Origin: Phorcus lineatus
Lineage: Eukaryota > Mollusca > Gastropoda > Trochida > Trochidae
Direction: 5' to 3'
Assembly (NCBI GenBank): GCA_921293015.1
Contig: OV121093.1
Coordinates: forward strand, 2,527,027-2,591,026
Length of the DNA: 64,000 nt
Position 1 is the stretch's first letter, and each line of letters begins with the position of its first letter. The notes below the pieces were generated by a model that saw nothing but the letters and a program-made list of their open reading frames with translations, was not told the DNA's origin and did no database searches. This document shows positions 1 through 12,225 of the stretch, piece after piece. The position numbers and the translations under genes were made by a program.

Positions 1-312
1 GCTTCTATGATTTTTGTTCTGGTACCAGCTTTTATGATATTTTTTCTGGTACCAACTTCTGTGATCTTTGTTCTGGTACCAACTTCTATGATCTTTGTTC
101 TGGTACCAGCTTCTGTGATCTATTTTTTGGTAACAGCTTCTGTGATCTATCTTCTGGTACCAGCTTCTATGATCTTTGTTCTGATACCAGCTTCTGTGAT
201 CTTTGTTCTGGTGCCAGCTTGTGTGATCTATCTTCTGGTACCAGCTTCTGTGATCTTTGTTCTGGTACCAGTTACTTTGATTAAATGTATGGTACCAGCT
301 TCTGTGATTATA
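1..312. repeat. 27-bp minisatellite, short array
   Basis: About 11 units built on CTGGTACCAGCTTCTGTGAT. The unit is 27 bp, so frames stay open and read as VIYLLVPAS-like repeats; no gene is implied. It is cut by the window start and is the homologue of the long array at 10076-12222. Confidence 0.93.
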
Positions 313-904
313 AATGAGGTGATCCCCACAATTACTGTGTTAAACCTCAAATCAACTTATTCAACCTCATCTTAAACTGTTATTTGTACAATGAGTCCAG
401 TAAAGAATTATGAACTCAAAAAGTAAGGGTTTTTTTAAATTTGCCAAAATGATGTTCTACAAAGTTATAAACATATCATTTACACCTGTTGATATCCTTA
501 TATCTTCATACAATCGTTATTTTGAATTATCAAAGGTTCATATTCAGGTTTAATGATGTATTCCAGTATCCAGTCACACGTGTATTAGACTCAATGATTC
601 TCAATAAGTTTTGCATTCCCTATTTCCCAAAGCAAAAATTGTAACGTAAGATGTTTTACAAACCACACAATACAATTGTTACAATTTACAAGCCATTGTT
701 AATTTATCGGTACTTTCTTCTTTTAAACATTCGCTCTCTTATTGATAATTTGTTTATATAACGTCAGAGTGAGAGCACGGATCTAATCATATCGGCCTAG
801 CTAAACTAATAATGTGACGACGTAAATCAAATAATCTCGTCGGAGTAATTGATATCAATGATCTCTCTAAAAAGACACGTGATGCTGCAACATTATTAAA
901 TTTG

Positions 905-1334
905 AACTGTTAACGGCGTGGCTACAAACTGTTGATGGCGTGTCTACAAACTGTTGATGGCGTGTCTACAAACTGTTGATGGCGTGTCTACAAACTGTTG
1001 ATGGCGTGGCGTCAAACTGTTGATGGCGTGTCTACAAACTGTTGATGGCGTGTCTACAAACTGTTGATGGCGTGGCTACAAACTGTTGATGGCGTGTCTA
1101 CAAACTGTTGATGGCGTGGCGTCAAACTGTTGATGGCGTGTCTACAAACTGTTGATGGCGTGTCTACAAACTGTTGATGGCGTGTCTACAAACTGTTGAT
1201 GGCGTGTCTACAAACTGTTGATGGCGTGGCTACAAACTGTTGATGGCGTGGCTACAAACTGTTGATGGCGTGGCTACAAACTGTTGATGGCGTGGCTACA
1301 AACTGTTGATGGCGTGTCTACAAACTGTTGATGA
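905..1334. repeat. 22-bp minisatellite
   Basis: About 19-20 units of AACTGTTGATGGCGTGTCTA plus CA, with GGCTACA and GGCGTCA variants. It is present only in copy A; copy B has a lone similar bit (AACTGTTGATTAAGACC, near 12714), a possible seed. Confidence 0.95.
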
Positions 1335-1342
1335 ATATATAT

Positions 1343-2410
1343 ATATATGGTAAAAGAATGTGTTGCTAAGAAGCAGGTTTTATTGTATCGTATTCATTAA
1401 AACGGGACAAGCTGCACTTGCACTTTGCTCTTCGATTTCCGAAGTTTGCAGTATGGGTTTGTGATCAATTCCGGTTATAAAATCGTTGATACAAGGAGTT
1501 TAAGCCATTGCAACCCAGAATTCCGGGTGCTACAATGTCAGACGCTGTTAAGTGGCAGATTATTGGTCTTCTCGAAGCGGGTCTTTCTTTCCAGGAAATT
1601 GCAAGAAAACTGGACGTCATTACTCTACCATAGGCCGTTTAGCTAGAAACACGAACCAATGAATTGATGAAGTGCACACCCTCAAGCAGACCACGTATCA
1701 CCTTGGTGAGAGAGGATTGACCATTGCTAAGGCTCGTAAGAAGGTATCATTTCGCTTCCACACCCCTGAAACGCCAATGGCTTCCACACGGTCTGTTCAG
1801 TCACCAAAATGTCAGAAATCAACTCAAGATCAGAAGATGAAGGGAGAAAGTTCAATGGTCAGACTAAAGCAGGTTCCTTCTGCACTCGGTGGATGTAATG
1901 TCAGTGTTTGGAGGCGTCCAGGAACAGCGTATGCTCTACGAAACATCATGCCAAGAGTGCCTTATGGCGGGGGATCTGTGATGGTGTGGAGGTGCTTCTC
2001 GTTTGACTGCAAACTTGATCTTGTGACCATACGAGGTAACTGGACAGGAGATCGCTACATCCTTGAAGCTCTTGTCGTGCCCCATTTCGACAACAATGCA
2101 CTTGCAACGAGACCTGCATTCATGAACAATAATGCTAGATCGCATCGTTCAAGAGCTGTAAGGTAGGTTATCCAGAACAATGTCCTGACACAACTCCCGT
2201 CGTCTGCAATGAGTCCGGGTCTTAAAACTTGAACATGTTTGTGACATTTAAGGCCGATTAGTACAACGCAGGTATCGCCCTCCTCAGAACATGTATGAAA
2301 TGGAAGCGGCATTACACGAGGAGTGGTAACGATTGCCACAAGAGCGATTGGCTGGTGAGGGGTATTAGGCGAAGCATGGTGGAAGTTCGTGATACTCATG
2401 ATGTTTGTAC
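1343..2410 (+). mobile_element. Tc1-like DNA transposon fossil
   Basis: A transposase start at 1535 reads MSDAVKWQIIGLLEAGLSFQ then EIARKLDV, the N-terminal helix-turn-helix of Tc1-type transposases. Further on, 1672-2166 is open and contains GGGSVMVWRCFSFDCKLDLV, then GNWTGDRYILEALVVPHFDN and ATRPAFMNNNARSHRSRAV, the DDE catalytic region: the second Asp-type site of the ARPH motif reads NNNARSH, so a catalytic Asp appears replaced by Asn. Weak C-terminal similarity continues to about 2400. Stops and frame changes separate the HTH and catalytic parts, so it is dead. Terminal inverted repeats were not found. It sits next to the 22-bp array in copy A and is absent from copy B. Confidence 0.85.
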
Positions 2411-2599
2411 CCCAAATCCCTGAATGATAATTTGAACCAATTCCAGTTATTGTTTCGTAATTAAAATTTAATTTATGAGCAAACTTTATTGTTGTCTTTT
2501 TGCACCAATGTGAAACCTATAATTAAGAGCAAAACTTTTATACACCATGGGGTCATAGAGTGGTCATTTCTAGTCTAATTCATAGTCAAAAGAATGTTT

Positions 2600-3500
2600 T
2601 TCAATCTCTCCATCATTAAGTTTTATGTATTAACACTATACTGTTTTCTTCCACAATCTTCGAAACTATCATACCATATTAAAATGGGGGGAGGGGGATT
2701 GCGACACTTTATAGACTATGTTGTTTTCTTTGTCTTAACATAAACAAAACTCAATGTAAATAAATGATGATAACAAAACATTCAATCATGATTAATCACC
2801 TGCTAATTAGCGACACGGGTCTTAATTTTGTTAATGCTTAGATATATTGCACCCACGAGGTAAGACACTAAGTCGTTTATAATCAAACCGGCATTAATAT
2901 CGACAGGGAATCAATATTTCTTGTTTCATAAGAGCCATTGCAGATAACAGACAATCGTTCTTTAAAGTTTGTCACTCAAATATGATTGTCGGTTATATTG
3001 TAAGTCACAATCCTGTCGGTATTGTATATTTATTGACATAACTGTTTGGCTTATGTTGAATGGTCACTCTATCTTTAAATATCTTATAGCGTGAGTTAAG
3101 AGGGCTCCAATGTTCCAGGGATATTACCATTTGCATTCAGAGGATCACATGGATCAGGTGTTATTGGTTATTATATAGCTTGATATGAGCACTGTTCACC
3201 ATTATTGATTGTATGCCATGAGAAACTTCTTAATTTATATTTCAACGATACATGAATTTCTTCAGTGAAGATCATCAGTTCACATTAATGATTGTCACAA
3301 TAATTTAGATGGTTCCAGTATCAAAACACACGTGGTAATATGATTTTTCAGAAATATGGTATATTCTCATTTTTAAAAGGTACTTGTTCATCACATTTCA
3401 TGGGTACACAAATTTCGTATTATCATACTGTATCATGATACATGCTTGTAATTAGTTAGCTGCATGATTACAACTACAACGAACATGGGAGTTTGTTCAT
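2600..3500. other. non-coding stretch of copy A
   Basis: AT-rich sequence without recognisable coding regions. Its second half (about 2800-3200) aligns with 12980-13340 in copy B. Confidence 0.6.
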
Positions 3501-3504
3501 TTCT

Positions 3505-3790
3505 CGTTAAAGAGCCACTCCCTGAGTTGTTGGAGTCATATTTGGCAAACTTAATCAATGGTGTCATTTGATCGCGAAGTATTGACTGTTACCAAAAAGA
3601 CACATTTTAAAACTCTTTTTTTTCTTAAAGTGACAATATGAAGGAAGAGCGTCGCACTTATGACCAAAAACCGGACAGTGGCGCAAATGACGTTAGATTA
3701 ATGACTTTAAAAGTCATGTGACACAAATGTCGCATGTCATTATTTAGTTATGACCAATAAGGGTTTCACAACCACGCGTTTTAACATATG
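3505..3790 (+). repeat. dispersed repeat family R1, copy 1
   Basis: Contains AAAAAGACACATTTTAAA and an ACCGGACAGTGGCGC core. It aligns with 40685-40815 on the same strand and with the reverse complement of 45560-45790, including the stretch around TTGTTGGAGTCA. It lacks obvious coding capacity and is missing from copy B, so it is an insertion of unknown class. Confidence 0.7.
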
Positions 3791-5811
3791 TTGTTCACAA
3801 TTGAAAATGATTCCATTTCTCGACAACTGTTAAACAACTGGGAAATTTGGGTTAGTGACGAGTAGTTCGACCGATCACACTCTAAACTTTAGAGCATTAC
3901 AACATGAGTTGTCAAACTTTAGATTTCCGTGTGAAGGCAGTAAAGGAAGTTAACTTTGTTATAAAGATTATATCTGCCATTATCTTTGTTCGTGGCATTC
4001 GATGTTACTGACTGTAAATCACAAAATCACAAGGATATTGTACATGAATTGATGACCAAATCAGAATTTACAGCTAATCACATAATTGTAAGCTTGACTG
4101 CATTCCCCTTATCTTTATTATTCAGAGCAATTAATGTATCAGTAAATATTCCTGATTCGTATTTGCTGTTAAGCTGATCGTAGGATAAATTCAAATTCAA
4201 AATTAATTAACCCTAATATCTGAATTACGATTGACATCATTGTTGCTGTATCCAAAAGAATGCCTCCAAATTCTCTTTACGTCTTACACATTTTACCTCT
4301 TTCACTAATGGACAGGATAAAATATTAAAAATGATATATGTATTAAAGAACATCAATTCTTGTAAGAGAGTTCATGAGTTCAGATGTGATAGATTTGCTA
4401 CAGTGCCTTTAAAGCAATTATTCTTTACCAAATGCCACTGATAGAAATAATAACGGAAAAGTAAATCTGAACATATAAACCTGATATTGGTACAACCCCA
4501 GGTACAGGTCACAGGTCTTAACTAATAATCGTGATAGCCAAACATGTCCTTTCCTTTTTAGTAGCGTTTTTTACAGTTAGTGGAAATAAGGACAATCTTT
4601 CTTGTATATCTTTCCAAAACTGTATTTGTAAATCAATCAATTTCTATTTTTCATCAAATTCAAACAAAGAATATGTTTCGTTTCTTATCATACTCTTTTA
4701 ACATTTTTCAAATTTTGTTATTCAATGCAAATAATTCAGCTTTAACAAAATATGTTCTATACATCTATACACTTGATATTTTAGCATAATAAAAGTTGGT
4801 CTTCTTAATTTTTTATCAACAGTCTCGCTGAACTATAAGCCTTGCGTACAAATAGCTTAAAAACATGTCGAGAAAATTCTCTTTCGTTACATGACAATCT
4901 CACAAAGGCATTAGAAGATATCGTTGTCAGCGCCCATCATGCATTATTTAAAAGGCGACTTTCATGTCGATCATCAACTAAACACATTGATAGTCACTGG
5001 AATGATGATGACCTTTATGTGGAAGATAATAACCTTCTTCGAGATGCAGAAAACGTTGGATGCATATAAGGTCGTTCGTCTTTATGAAGACACGTTGGTT
5101 ATCTTTGTGAATATGAATTAGATATTTTTATCAAAAACGTTTGAACAGTCTTCTCAAGTTACATAAACTAAAACTAGGATTGATCAAATGGAATCTTTTG
5201 GAAAATGATAACGTATCTTAAAGGTCTCCAAAACCAAGGGTTTGACAAATACAGTTTATAAGTGAGATTCACTGGATTTTAATATTCCATACAGATATCC
5301 AATACTGTTGCAGTTTTTAACATCCATAAATTCAACGATCTCTTTGCTACTATTCTTTCTGAATGATACACCAATTACAATGATCTTCAGAGGAATTCTA
5401 TCAGACAAATAACGTTGATAGCAGCAATATTCACCAAAGAATCTTCTTGACAGCATATTTAAAAAACGTTAATCTGAGTCGGATGACTTGATAATCGTAC
5501 AGACCAAACGGTTTCTTATAGTTAATTTGTGAACTTGCAGGTCTCTTGAAGAGGATGGTAAACTAATTTGCATCGACCCATAGGCACAACCTTCTACGTT
5601 CTTTAATGTATACTTAATGGTTTCTGTCCCTTGATGGTCTCTTGGTGAATGTCAGTGTTACACTAGCGTGAATAAAGACACATCGAAAATAGCCTCCTCG
5701 ACCCGAATGCTTTAATTAGAGACACGTTGACATTTCACATGATACCAGACACAATGTCAATTGTGTTTATAGCAAATCCGGACATTTTCATTTTAGATTG
5801 CTACAATTGAA

Positions 5812-7112
5812 ATTGGAAATGCCCCTTGTGATGATGCAGACATACACGTTTCAGACTGCCTTGACTAAATGTTCTTTAATTTGATTTGGCAATGACCCTT
5901 CTGAACTTCAACATTATGATACAGACATACATGTTTCAGACTGCCTTGACCAACGGTGCTTTGATTTGATTTGTAAATGACCCTTGTGAACTTCAACGTT
6001 ATGATGAAGACATACATGTACACGTTTCAGACTGCCTTGACCAACGGTGCTATAATTTGGAAAAGACCCTTGTGAACTTCAACGTTATGATGCAGACATA
6101 CACGTTTCAGACTGACTTGACCAACGGTGCTTTAATTTGATTTGCAAATGACCCTTGTGAACTTCAACGTTATGATGAAGACATACACGTTTCAGACTGC
6201 CTTGACCAACGGTGCTATAATTTGGAAATGACCCTTGTGAACTTCCACGTTATGATGCAGACATACACGTTTCAGACTGACTTGACCAACGGTGCTATAA
6301 TTTGGAAAAGACCCTTGTGAACTTCAACGTTATGATGCAGACATACACGTTTCAGACTGCCTTAACCAACGGTGCTATAATTTGGAAAAGACCCTTGTGA
6401 ACTTCAACGTTATGATGCAGACATACACGTTTCAGACTGACTTGACCAACGGTGCTTTAATTTGATTTGCAAATGACCCTTGTGAACTTCAACGTTATGA
6501 TGAAGACATACACGTTTCAGACTGCCTTGACCAACGGTGCTATAATTTGGAAATGACCCTTGTGAACTTCCACGTTATGATGCAGACATACACGTTTCAG
6601 ACTGCCTTGACCAACGGTGCTATAATTTGGAAAAGACCCTTGTGAACTTCAACGTTTGGATGCAGACATACACGTTTCAGACTGACTTGACCAACGGTGC
6701 TTTAATTTGATTTGCAAATGACCCTTGTGAACTTCAACGTTATGATGAAGACATACACGTTTCAGACTGCCTTGACCAACGGTGCTATAATTTGGAAATG
6801 ACCCTTGTGAACTTCAACGTTTGGATGCAGACATACACGTTTCAGACTGACTTGACCAACGGTGCTTTAATTTGATTTGCAAATGACCCTTGTGAACTTC
6901 AACGTTATGATGAAGACATACACGTTTCAGACTGCCTTGACCAACGGTGCTATAATTTGGAAATGACCCTTGTGAACTTCCACGTTATGATGCAGACATA
7001 CACGTTTCAGACTGCCTTGACTAACGGTGCTATAATTTGATTTGGAAATGACTCTTGTGAACTTCAACATTCAGATGCAGACAAACACGTTTCAGACTGC
7101 CTTGACCAACGG
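5812..7112. repeat. 80-bp satellite with dimeric order
   Basis: About 16 units of 80-87 bp built on ACGTTTCAGACTGCCTTGAC and CCCTTGTGAACTTCAACGTT. Long units (GCTTTAATTTGATTTGC with GATGAAG) alternate with short ones (GCTATAATTTGGAAATG with GATGCAG) over much of the array, so a two-unit higher-order period of about 167 bp is visible. Absent from copy B. Confidence 0.92.
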
Positions 7113-7236
7113 TCAAATATGGTGATGATGACGATGACAATGATGGTGGTGATGATGATGGTGATGATGACGATGACAATGATGATGGTGATGGTGAAGA
7201 TGATGATGACGATGACGATGACGATGATAATGAATT
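7113..7236. repeat. ATG/ACG-rich microsatellite
   Basis: Imperfect trinucleotide repeat of GATGATGAC and GGTGATGATG type directly after the 80-bp satellite. The met-rich open frame through it is a composition effect. Confidence 0.85.
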
Positions 7237-7309
7237 TTTATAAGCACCGTTTCAACGTGAAAGTTATAGTTGTGCAGTGGTTATTAGATTTATCTGAGAT
7301 TTAAGTTTC

Positions 7310-8599
7310 ATTTTTACAAATATACATTTGATACCAATAAAGCGGAAATGCACTTTAACAAACATTTTTTTACACACACAGATATAGACAGGGAGTTTTT
7401 AATCTTGTTTTCACATCACTGTACATTCAGACTTTTCCCAATTATACAATATGTATACTACTTAGATTTCAGCACTTCATAACAGAACGTATGTTATGTG
7501 TGAAAACAAATCTATTTCACAGTGCTGATAATCAATAACCAAAGAGCAACATCCAAAGCTTTTAGACTGTATTGACATAGGTCGTTACCATTATAGAGCA
7601 TCAAAAGGACTTATTTTGCAAAATGAATGTCTCTCGGAGAACTTGATACAATTACATATTTTGGTACAAATCCGATAATATTTCATTTTGATTGCAACCA
7701 TCAGACAATTGGACGTTATCAAGGATACTTGGAATGTTATGTTTATCCGGTTTTGATTGTCTTGCTGAAGACTTTATGATTGATAACAGTAAAATAACTA
7801 CGTTAGTTTAAAAACTACTATTACGTGCTGAGTTTTGTTATATTTTTTGCAAATTTTCTCGTTTCAAGTCAGTTGATGTCAGATAAGCATTTTTAAAATG
7901 GAGAGTATTATGGAGAGTTATAGATACTTGTTGCAACATATCCGAAATCCATAGGATGCAGTTCTATCTGCAATTTGTAACTGCAAGAACTGCATTACTG
8001 TGTTTCCATGGGGCTATGAGACCCGGTTCATATTTGTAAAGCTAACACACTACAGTGATAAAAATAGGTAGAAGAATATATCAACCAACATATATATAGT
8101 AAATTTGATTTTTGGGTATTTGCCATTTTGTATCAGCTTGACAATAGTAGATGTTGAATAATTTATTTCGAAAAAACACTTTTCTCCCTCAAACTTTTGT
8201 TATCACAACCCTTTTTGACCCAAGGTGATGACATATAATCAGTTTGTGTCAGTCCTTACTTCCAATTAAGATTTTTTTCTCTATGTACATATATGGATGG
8301 AAAGTGAGTCCTTGGTAATCTTCTGACATAAGGATGCAAACGAATTTTATCTAAACATGTTGCCTCTACATTCAGTAACATATATGTGTGCCTTACATGA
8401 TAGAAGATTTAACATATTACATTTAAGTAATATAAGGAATTAAGTCTCAAACATAAAAAAGATTGTAGTATTGTTTAAGAAAATGTGTAGCATTGAAAAA
8501 CATATATGTGCAAACACTGATTAACCTTTGTTACAAAATGTTTAAACAATCAGTTTCTAGATGTAAAAGCTTTTCTCTGTCATCAAACTATATATACCA
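7310..8599. other. non-coding stretch of copy A
   Basis: AT-rich. The part 7440-7720 aligns with 17380-17690 in copy B (shared AAGCTTTTAG near 7557 and 17527). No gene seen. Confidence 0.55.
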
Positions 8600-8608
8600 G
8601 GTTCATTT

Positions 8609-8940
8609 CATCTTGCTACATCAGCGTAATTGAATCCGCTGATCTAGCTCCTTCCATATACCCTGATCTTTTTCGAGCCAAATCCCTCGTACGGCTGGCG
8701 CGGCTTGATGTTCGTGGCTGTGCTCACCTGTTATTCTTTAAGCCAATGAAATGTCGTTATCCAAAGAGCTTGAAGCTACTTTTGTTAACCTAACGGAATG
8801 TTTGTGCCGCTGTTGCTGGATGCGTGTCGTCTCATTGGCTGGTATGATAGCTAGCGATACGAGGCTTTTGGACTAAAGGATATCAGGGTATATGGAAGGA
8901 GCTCAATCAGCGGATTCAATTACGCTGATGAAGCAGGATG
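8609..8940. mobile_element. Mutator-type MITE with long inverted repeats
   Basis: The ends are inverted repeats of about 60 bp (left CATCTTGCTACATCAGCGTA, right end GATGAAGCAGGATG), differing at only a few positions. It is flanked by a perfect 9-bp direct repeat GGTTCATTT at 8600-8608 and 8941-8949. A 9-bp target duplication with long inverted repeats is typical of Mutator-like elements. It has no coding capacity. Related copies are at 18387-18746 and, without ends, at 62280-62490. Confidence 0.85.
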
Positions 8941-8949
8941 GGTTCATTT

Positions 8950-10075
8950 AAACAGCCTTGTCGGCACACATCTCACACTGCAGATGACATCACCAGTGAT
9001 TATTTCACCTCTTGCTGAGCTTATCGTTCACCCAATACTACCCGGCGTCTTCGCCTCAGATTAGGGTCGAACACAGCGCTTAAAACTGACATTGCTTGTG
9101 GTTTGTGTATTTGATGAAATATTGTAGAATTTGACGCCCCGATAAAATTGGATTTATTGTTATTTGATAAATGTCAAACGAATAGAAAAAGGAATATTTA
9201 CATTTCAAAAGTTATGTGAATATAGTGTTTGTTCCTGACAAATGGATGTTTTTCTCTCACATGTTCATATCAATGTATTTGTTGACAGGATGGAAAGAGT
9301 TTCGCTTGACAACCTCTAAACGTGAAAGTTGTTTCTCAACACCTTCTTTTGAGAGAAATGATAAAAAGTCCTCAGAGATTTGTTGAGAAAAATGATATAA
9401 TGTCTTCAAAGAATTGTTGAAGAACAATTCAACCAACGAATGGCTCTTCAACGCCAGTGACAATACTAGGTGAAATTTTTCTGCATACATCGAGAAATGG
9501 TTGCATGTTTTCGAGAGTCCTCGTCCAATCAGAATCGCCTAAATACGTCTAAGAAAATCATTTTGTAATTAGATGTTTTAACTTACTACCATATCGCTTA
9601 GACAATGGATACTTGTTACTAGTTTTCTCTTGGTCAAATGCATATTTTAACTTTTAACTTATAAGGTTTATTCGAGCTGAAAAGCACTCTGTAATTTCCA
9701 AACATTTTAGTATTCGTTTCAATGATTTTCAACAAAGTTTATATAAAGTATAACATCAAGCAAACACCTTCTCGATAATGTGACAGATTTTTCATTTCAT
9801 CTTCACCTTAACCTAGATACCGTTTATGATACCCCTTCCCTTTTGCTATATTCCATAACCACCCTCCCTATTCAGTTGTCACCACAATAATCGATTTCCC
9901 ACTCTCAATCGCAAGTACATGAATAACAGAACCAGGCCGAAATAGTACGGATGTCTTAATTATAGGTCGCAACTGTCTCCTGAGCCAACGACCCCTCCGA
10001 ATTAGAAACAATCAAGCTGTCACATGTGTTGTCTAAACAAAATCTCCTCGTCTTCCTTGGATATTTGAGGACTGT
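8950..10075. other. non-coding spacer between copies A and B
   Basis: No recognisable gene. A 2-unit imperfect tandem repeat (about 35-37 bp, AAATGATA...TTTGTTGA) lies around 9353-9422. Confidence 0.5.
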
Positions 10076-12222
10076 CTTCTGATACCAGCTTCTGTGATCT
10101 ATCTTCTGGTACCAGTTCCTGTGATCTATCTTCTGGTACCAGCTTCAATTATCAATCTTCTGGTACCAACTTCTGTTATCTATCTTCTGGTACCAACTTC
10201 TGTTATCTATCTTCTGGTACCAACTTCTGTGATCTATCTTCTGGTAAGAGTTTCTGTGAATTATCTTCTGGTACCAGCTTCTGTGAATTATCTTCTGGTA
10301 CCAGCTTCTGTGATCTGTCTTCTGGTACCAGCTTCTGTGATCTTTGGTCTGGTACCAGCTTCTGTGATCTTTGGTCTGGTATCAGCTTCTGTGATCTATC
10401 TTCTGGTACCAGCTTCTGTGATCTATCCTCTGGTACCAGCTTCTGAAATCTATCTTCTGGTACAAGCTTCTGTGATCTATCCTCTGGTACCAGCCTGTGT
10501 GATCTTTGTTCTGGTACCATCTCCTGTGATCTATCATCTGGTACCAGCTTCTGTGATCTGTCTTCTGGTACCATCTCCTGTGATCTATCTTCTGGTACAA
10601 GCTTCTGTGATCTATCTTCTGGTACCAGCCTGTGTGATCTTTGTTCTGGTACCAGCTTCTGTGATCATTGGTTTGGTATCAGCTTCTGTTATCTATCTTT
10701 TGGTACCAGCTTCTGTGAGCTATCTTCTGGTACCAGCTTCTGTGATCTATCCTCTGGTACCAGCTTCTGTGAGCTATCTTCTGGTACCAGCTTCTGTGAT
10801 CTATCTTCTGGTACCAGCTTCTGTGATCTTTGGTCTGGTATCAGCTTCTGTGATTTATCTTCTGGTACCAGCTTCTGAAATCTATCTTCTGGTACCATCT
10901 TCTACTATCTATCTTCTGGTACCAGCTTCTACTATCTATCTTATGGTACCATCTCCTGTGATCTATCATCTGGTACCAGCTTCTGTGATCTGTCTCCCGG
11001 TACCATCTCCTGTGATCTATCTTCTGGTACCAGCTTCTGTGATCTGTCTTCTGGTACCAGCTTCTGTGATCTATCTTCTGGTACCAGCTTCTGTGATCTA
11101 TCCTCTGGTACCAGCTTCTGAAATCTATCTTCTGGTACAAGCTTCTGTGATCTATCCTCTGGTACCAGCCTGTGTGATCTTTGTTCTGGTACCATCTCCT
11201 GTGATCTATCATCTGGTACCAGCTTCTGTGATCTGTCTTCTGGTACCATCTCCTGTGATCTATCTTCTGGTACAAGCTTCTGTGATCTATCTTCTGGTAC
11301 CAGCCTGTGTGATCTTTGTTCTGGTACCAGCTTCTGTGATCATTGGTTTGGTATCAGCTTCTGTGATCTATCTTTTGGTACCAGCTTCTGTGAGCTATCC
11401 TCTGGTACCAGCTTCTGTGATCAATCCTCTGGTACCAGCTTCTGTGAGCTATCTTCTGGTACCAGCTTCTGTGATCTATCTTCTGGTACCAGCTTCTGTG
11501 ATCTTCGGTCTGGTATCAGCTTCTGTGATTTATCTTCTGGTACCAGCTTCTGAAATCTATCTTCTGGTACCATCTTCTACTATCTATCTTCTGGTACCAG
11601 CTTCTACTATCTATCTTATGGTACCATCTCCTGTGATCTATCATCTGGTACCAGCTTCTGTGATCTGTCTCCCGGTACCATCTCCTGTGATCTATCTTCT
11701 GGTACCAGCTTCTGTGATCTGTCTTCTGGTACCAGCTTCTGTGATCTATCTTCTGGTACCAGCTTCTGTGATCTGTCTTCTGGTACCAGCTTCTGTGATC
11801 TATCTTCTGGTACCAGCTTCTGTGATCTATCTTCTGGTACCATCTTCTACTATCTATCTTCTGGTACCAGCTTCTACTATCTATCTTCTGGTACCAGCTT
11901 CTACTATCTATCTTCTGGTACCATCTCCTGTGATCTATCATCTGGCACCAGCTTCTGTGATCTGTCTCCCGGTACCATCTCCTGTGATCTATCTTCTGGT
12001 ACCAGCTTCTGAAATCAGTCTTCTGGTACCAGCTTCTGTGATCTGTCTTCTGGTACCAGCTTCTGTGATCTGTCTTCTGGTACCAGCTTCTGTGATCTGT
12101 CTTCTGGTACCAGCTTCTGTGATCTATCTTCTGATACCAACTTCTGTGATCTGTCTTCTGGTACCAGCTTCTGTAATCTATCTTCTTGCACAAGTTTCTT
12201 CAATCTATGTTTTTGGTACCAG
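10076..12222. repeat. 27-bp minisatellite, long array with 675-bp higher-order repeat
   Basis: About 79 units of 27 bp, nearly all carrying GGTACC. Variant units recur at a distance of 675 bases (25 units): for example the TTCTGAAATC variant at 10441 and again at 11116. The array reads through as a 727-codon frame on + and long frames on the minus strand because 27 is a multiple of three. Confidence 0.95.
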
Positions 12223-12225
12223 CGA

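Larger units (their letters stand above)
1..8950. repeat. segmental duplication, copy A
   Basis: Blocks match copy B in the same order and orientation: the 27-bp array (1-312); around 763 (GATCTAATCATATCGGCCTA); 2880-3200; 4900-5110; 5540-5760; 7440-7720; and possibly the MITE at 8609-8940. Identity by eye is moderate and there are many indels, so the duplication is old. The copy probably continues left of the window. Copy-specific gains are the 22-bp array, the Tc1 fossil, the dispersed repeat at 3505-3790 and the 80-bp satellite. Confidence 0.75.

Noticed and set aside
905-1334. CRISPR-like array
   Set aside because: Units are contiguous with no unique spacers, and the genome is eukaryotic.
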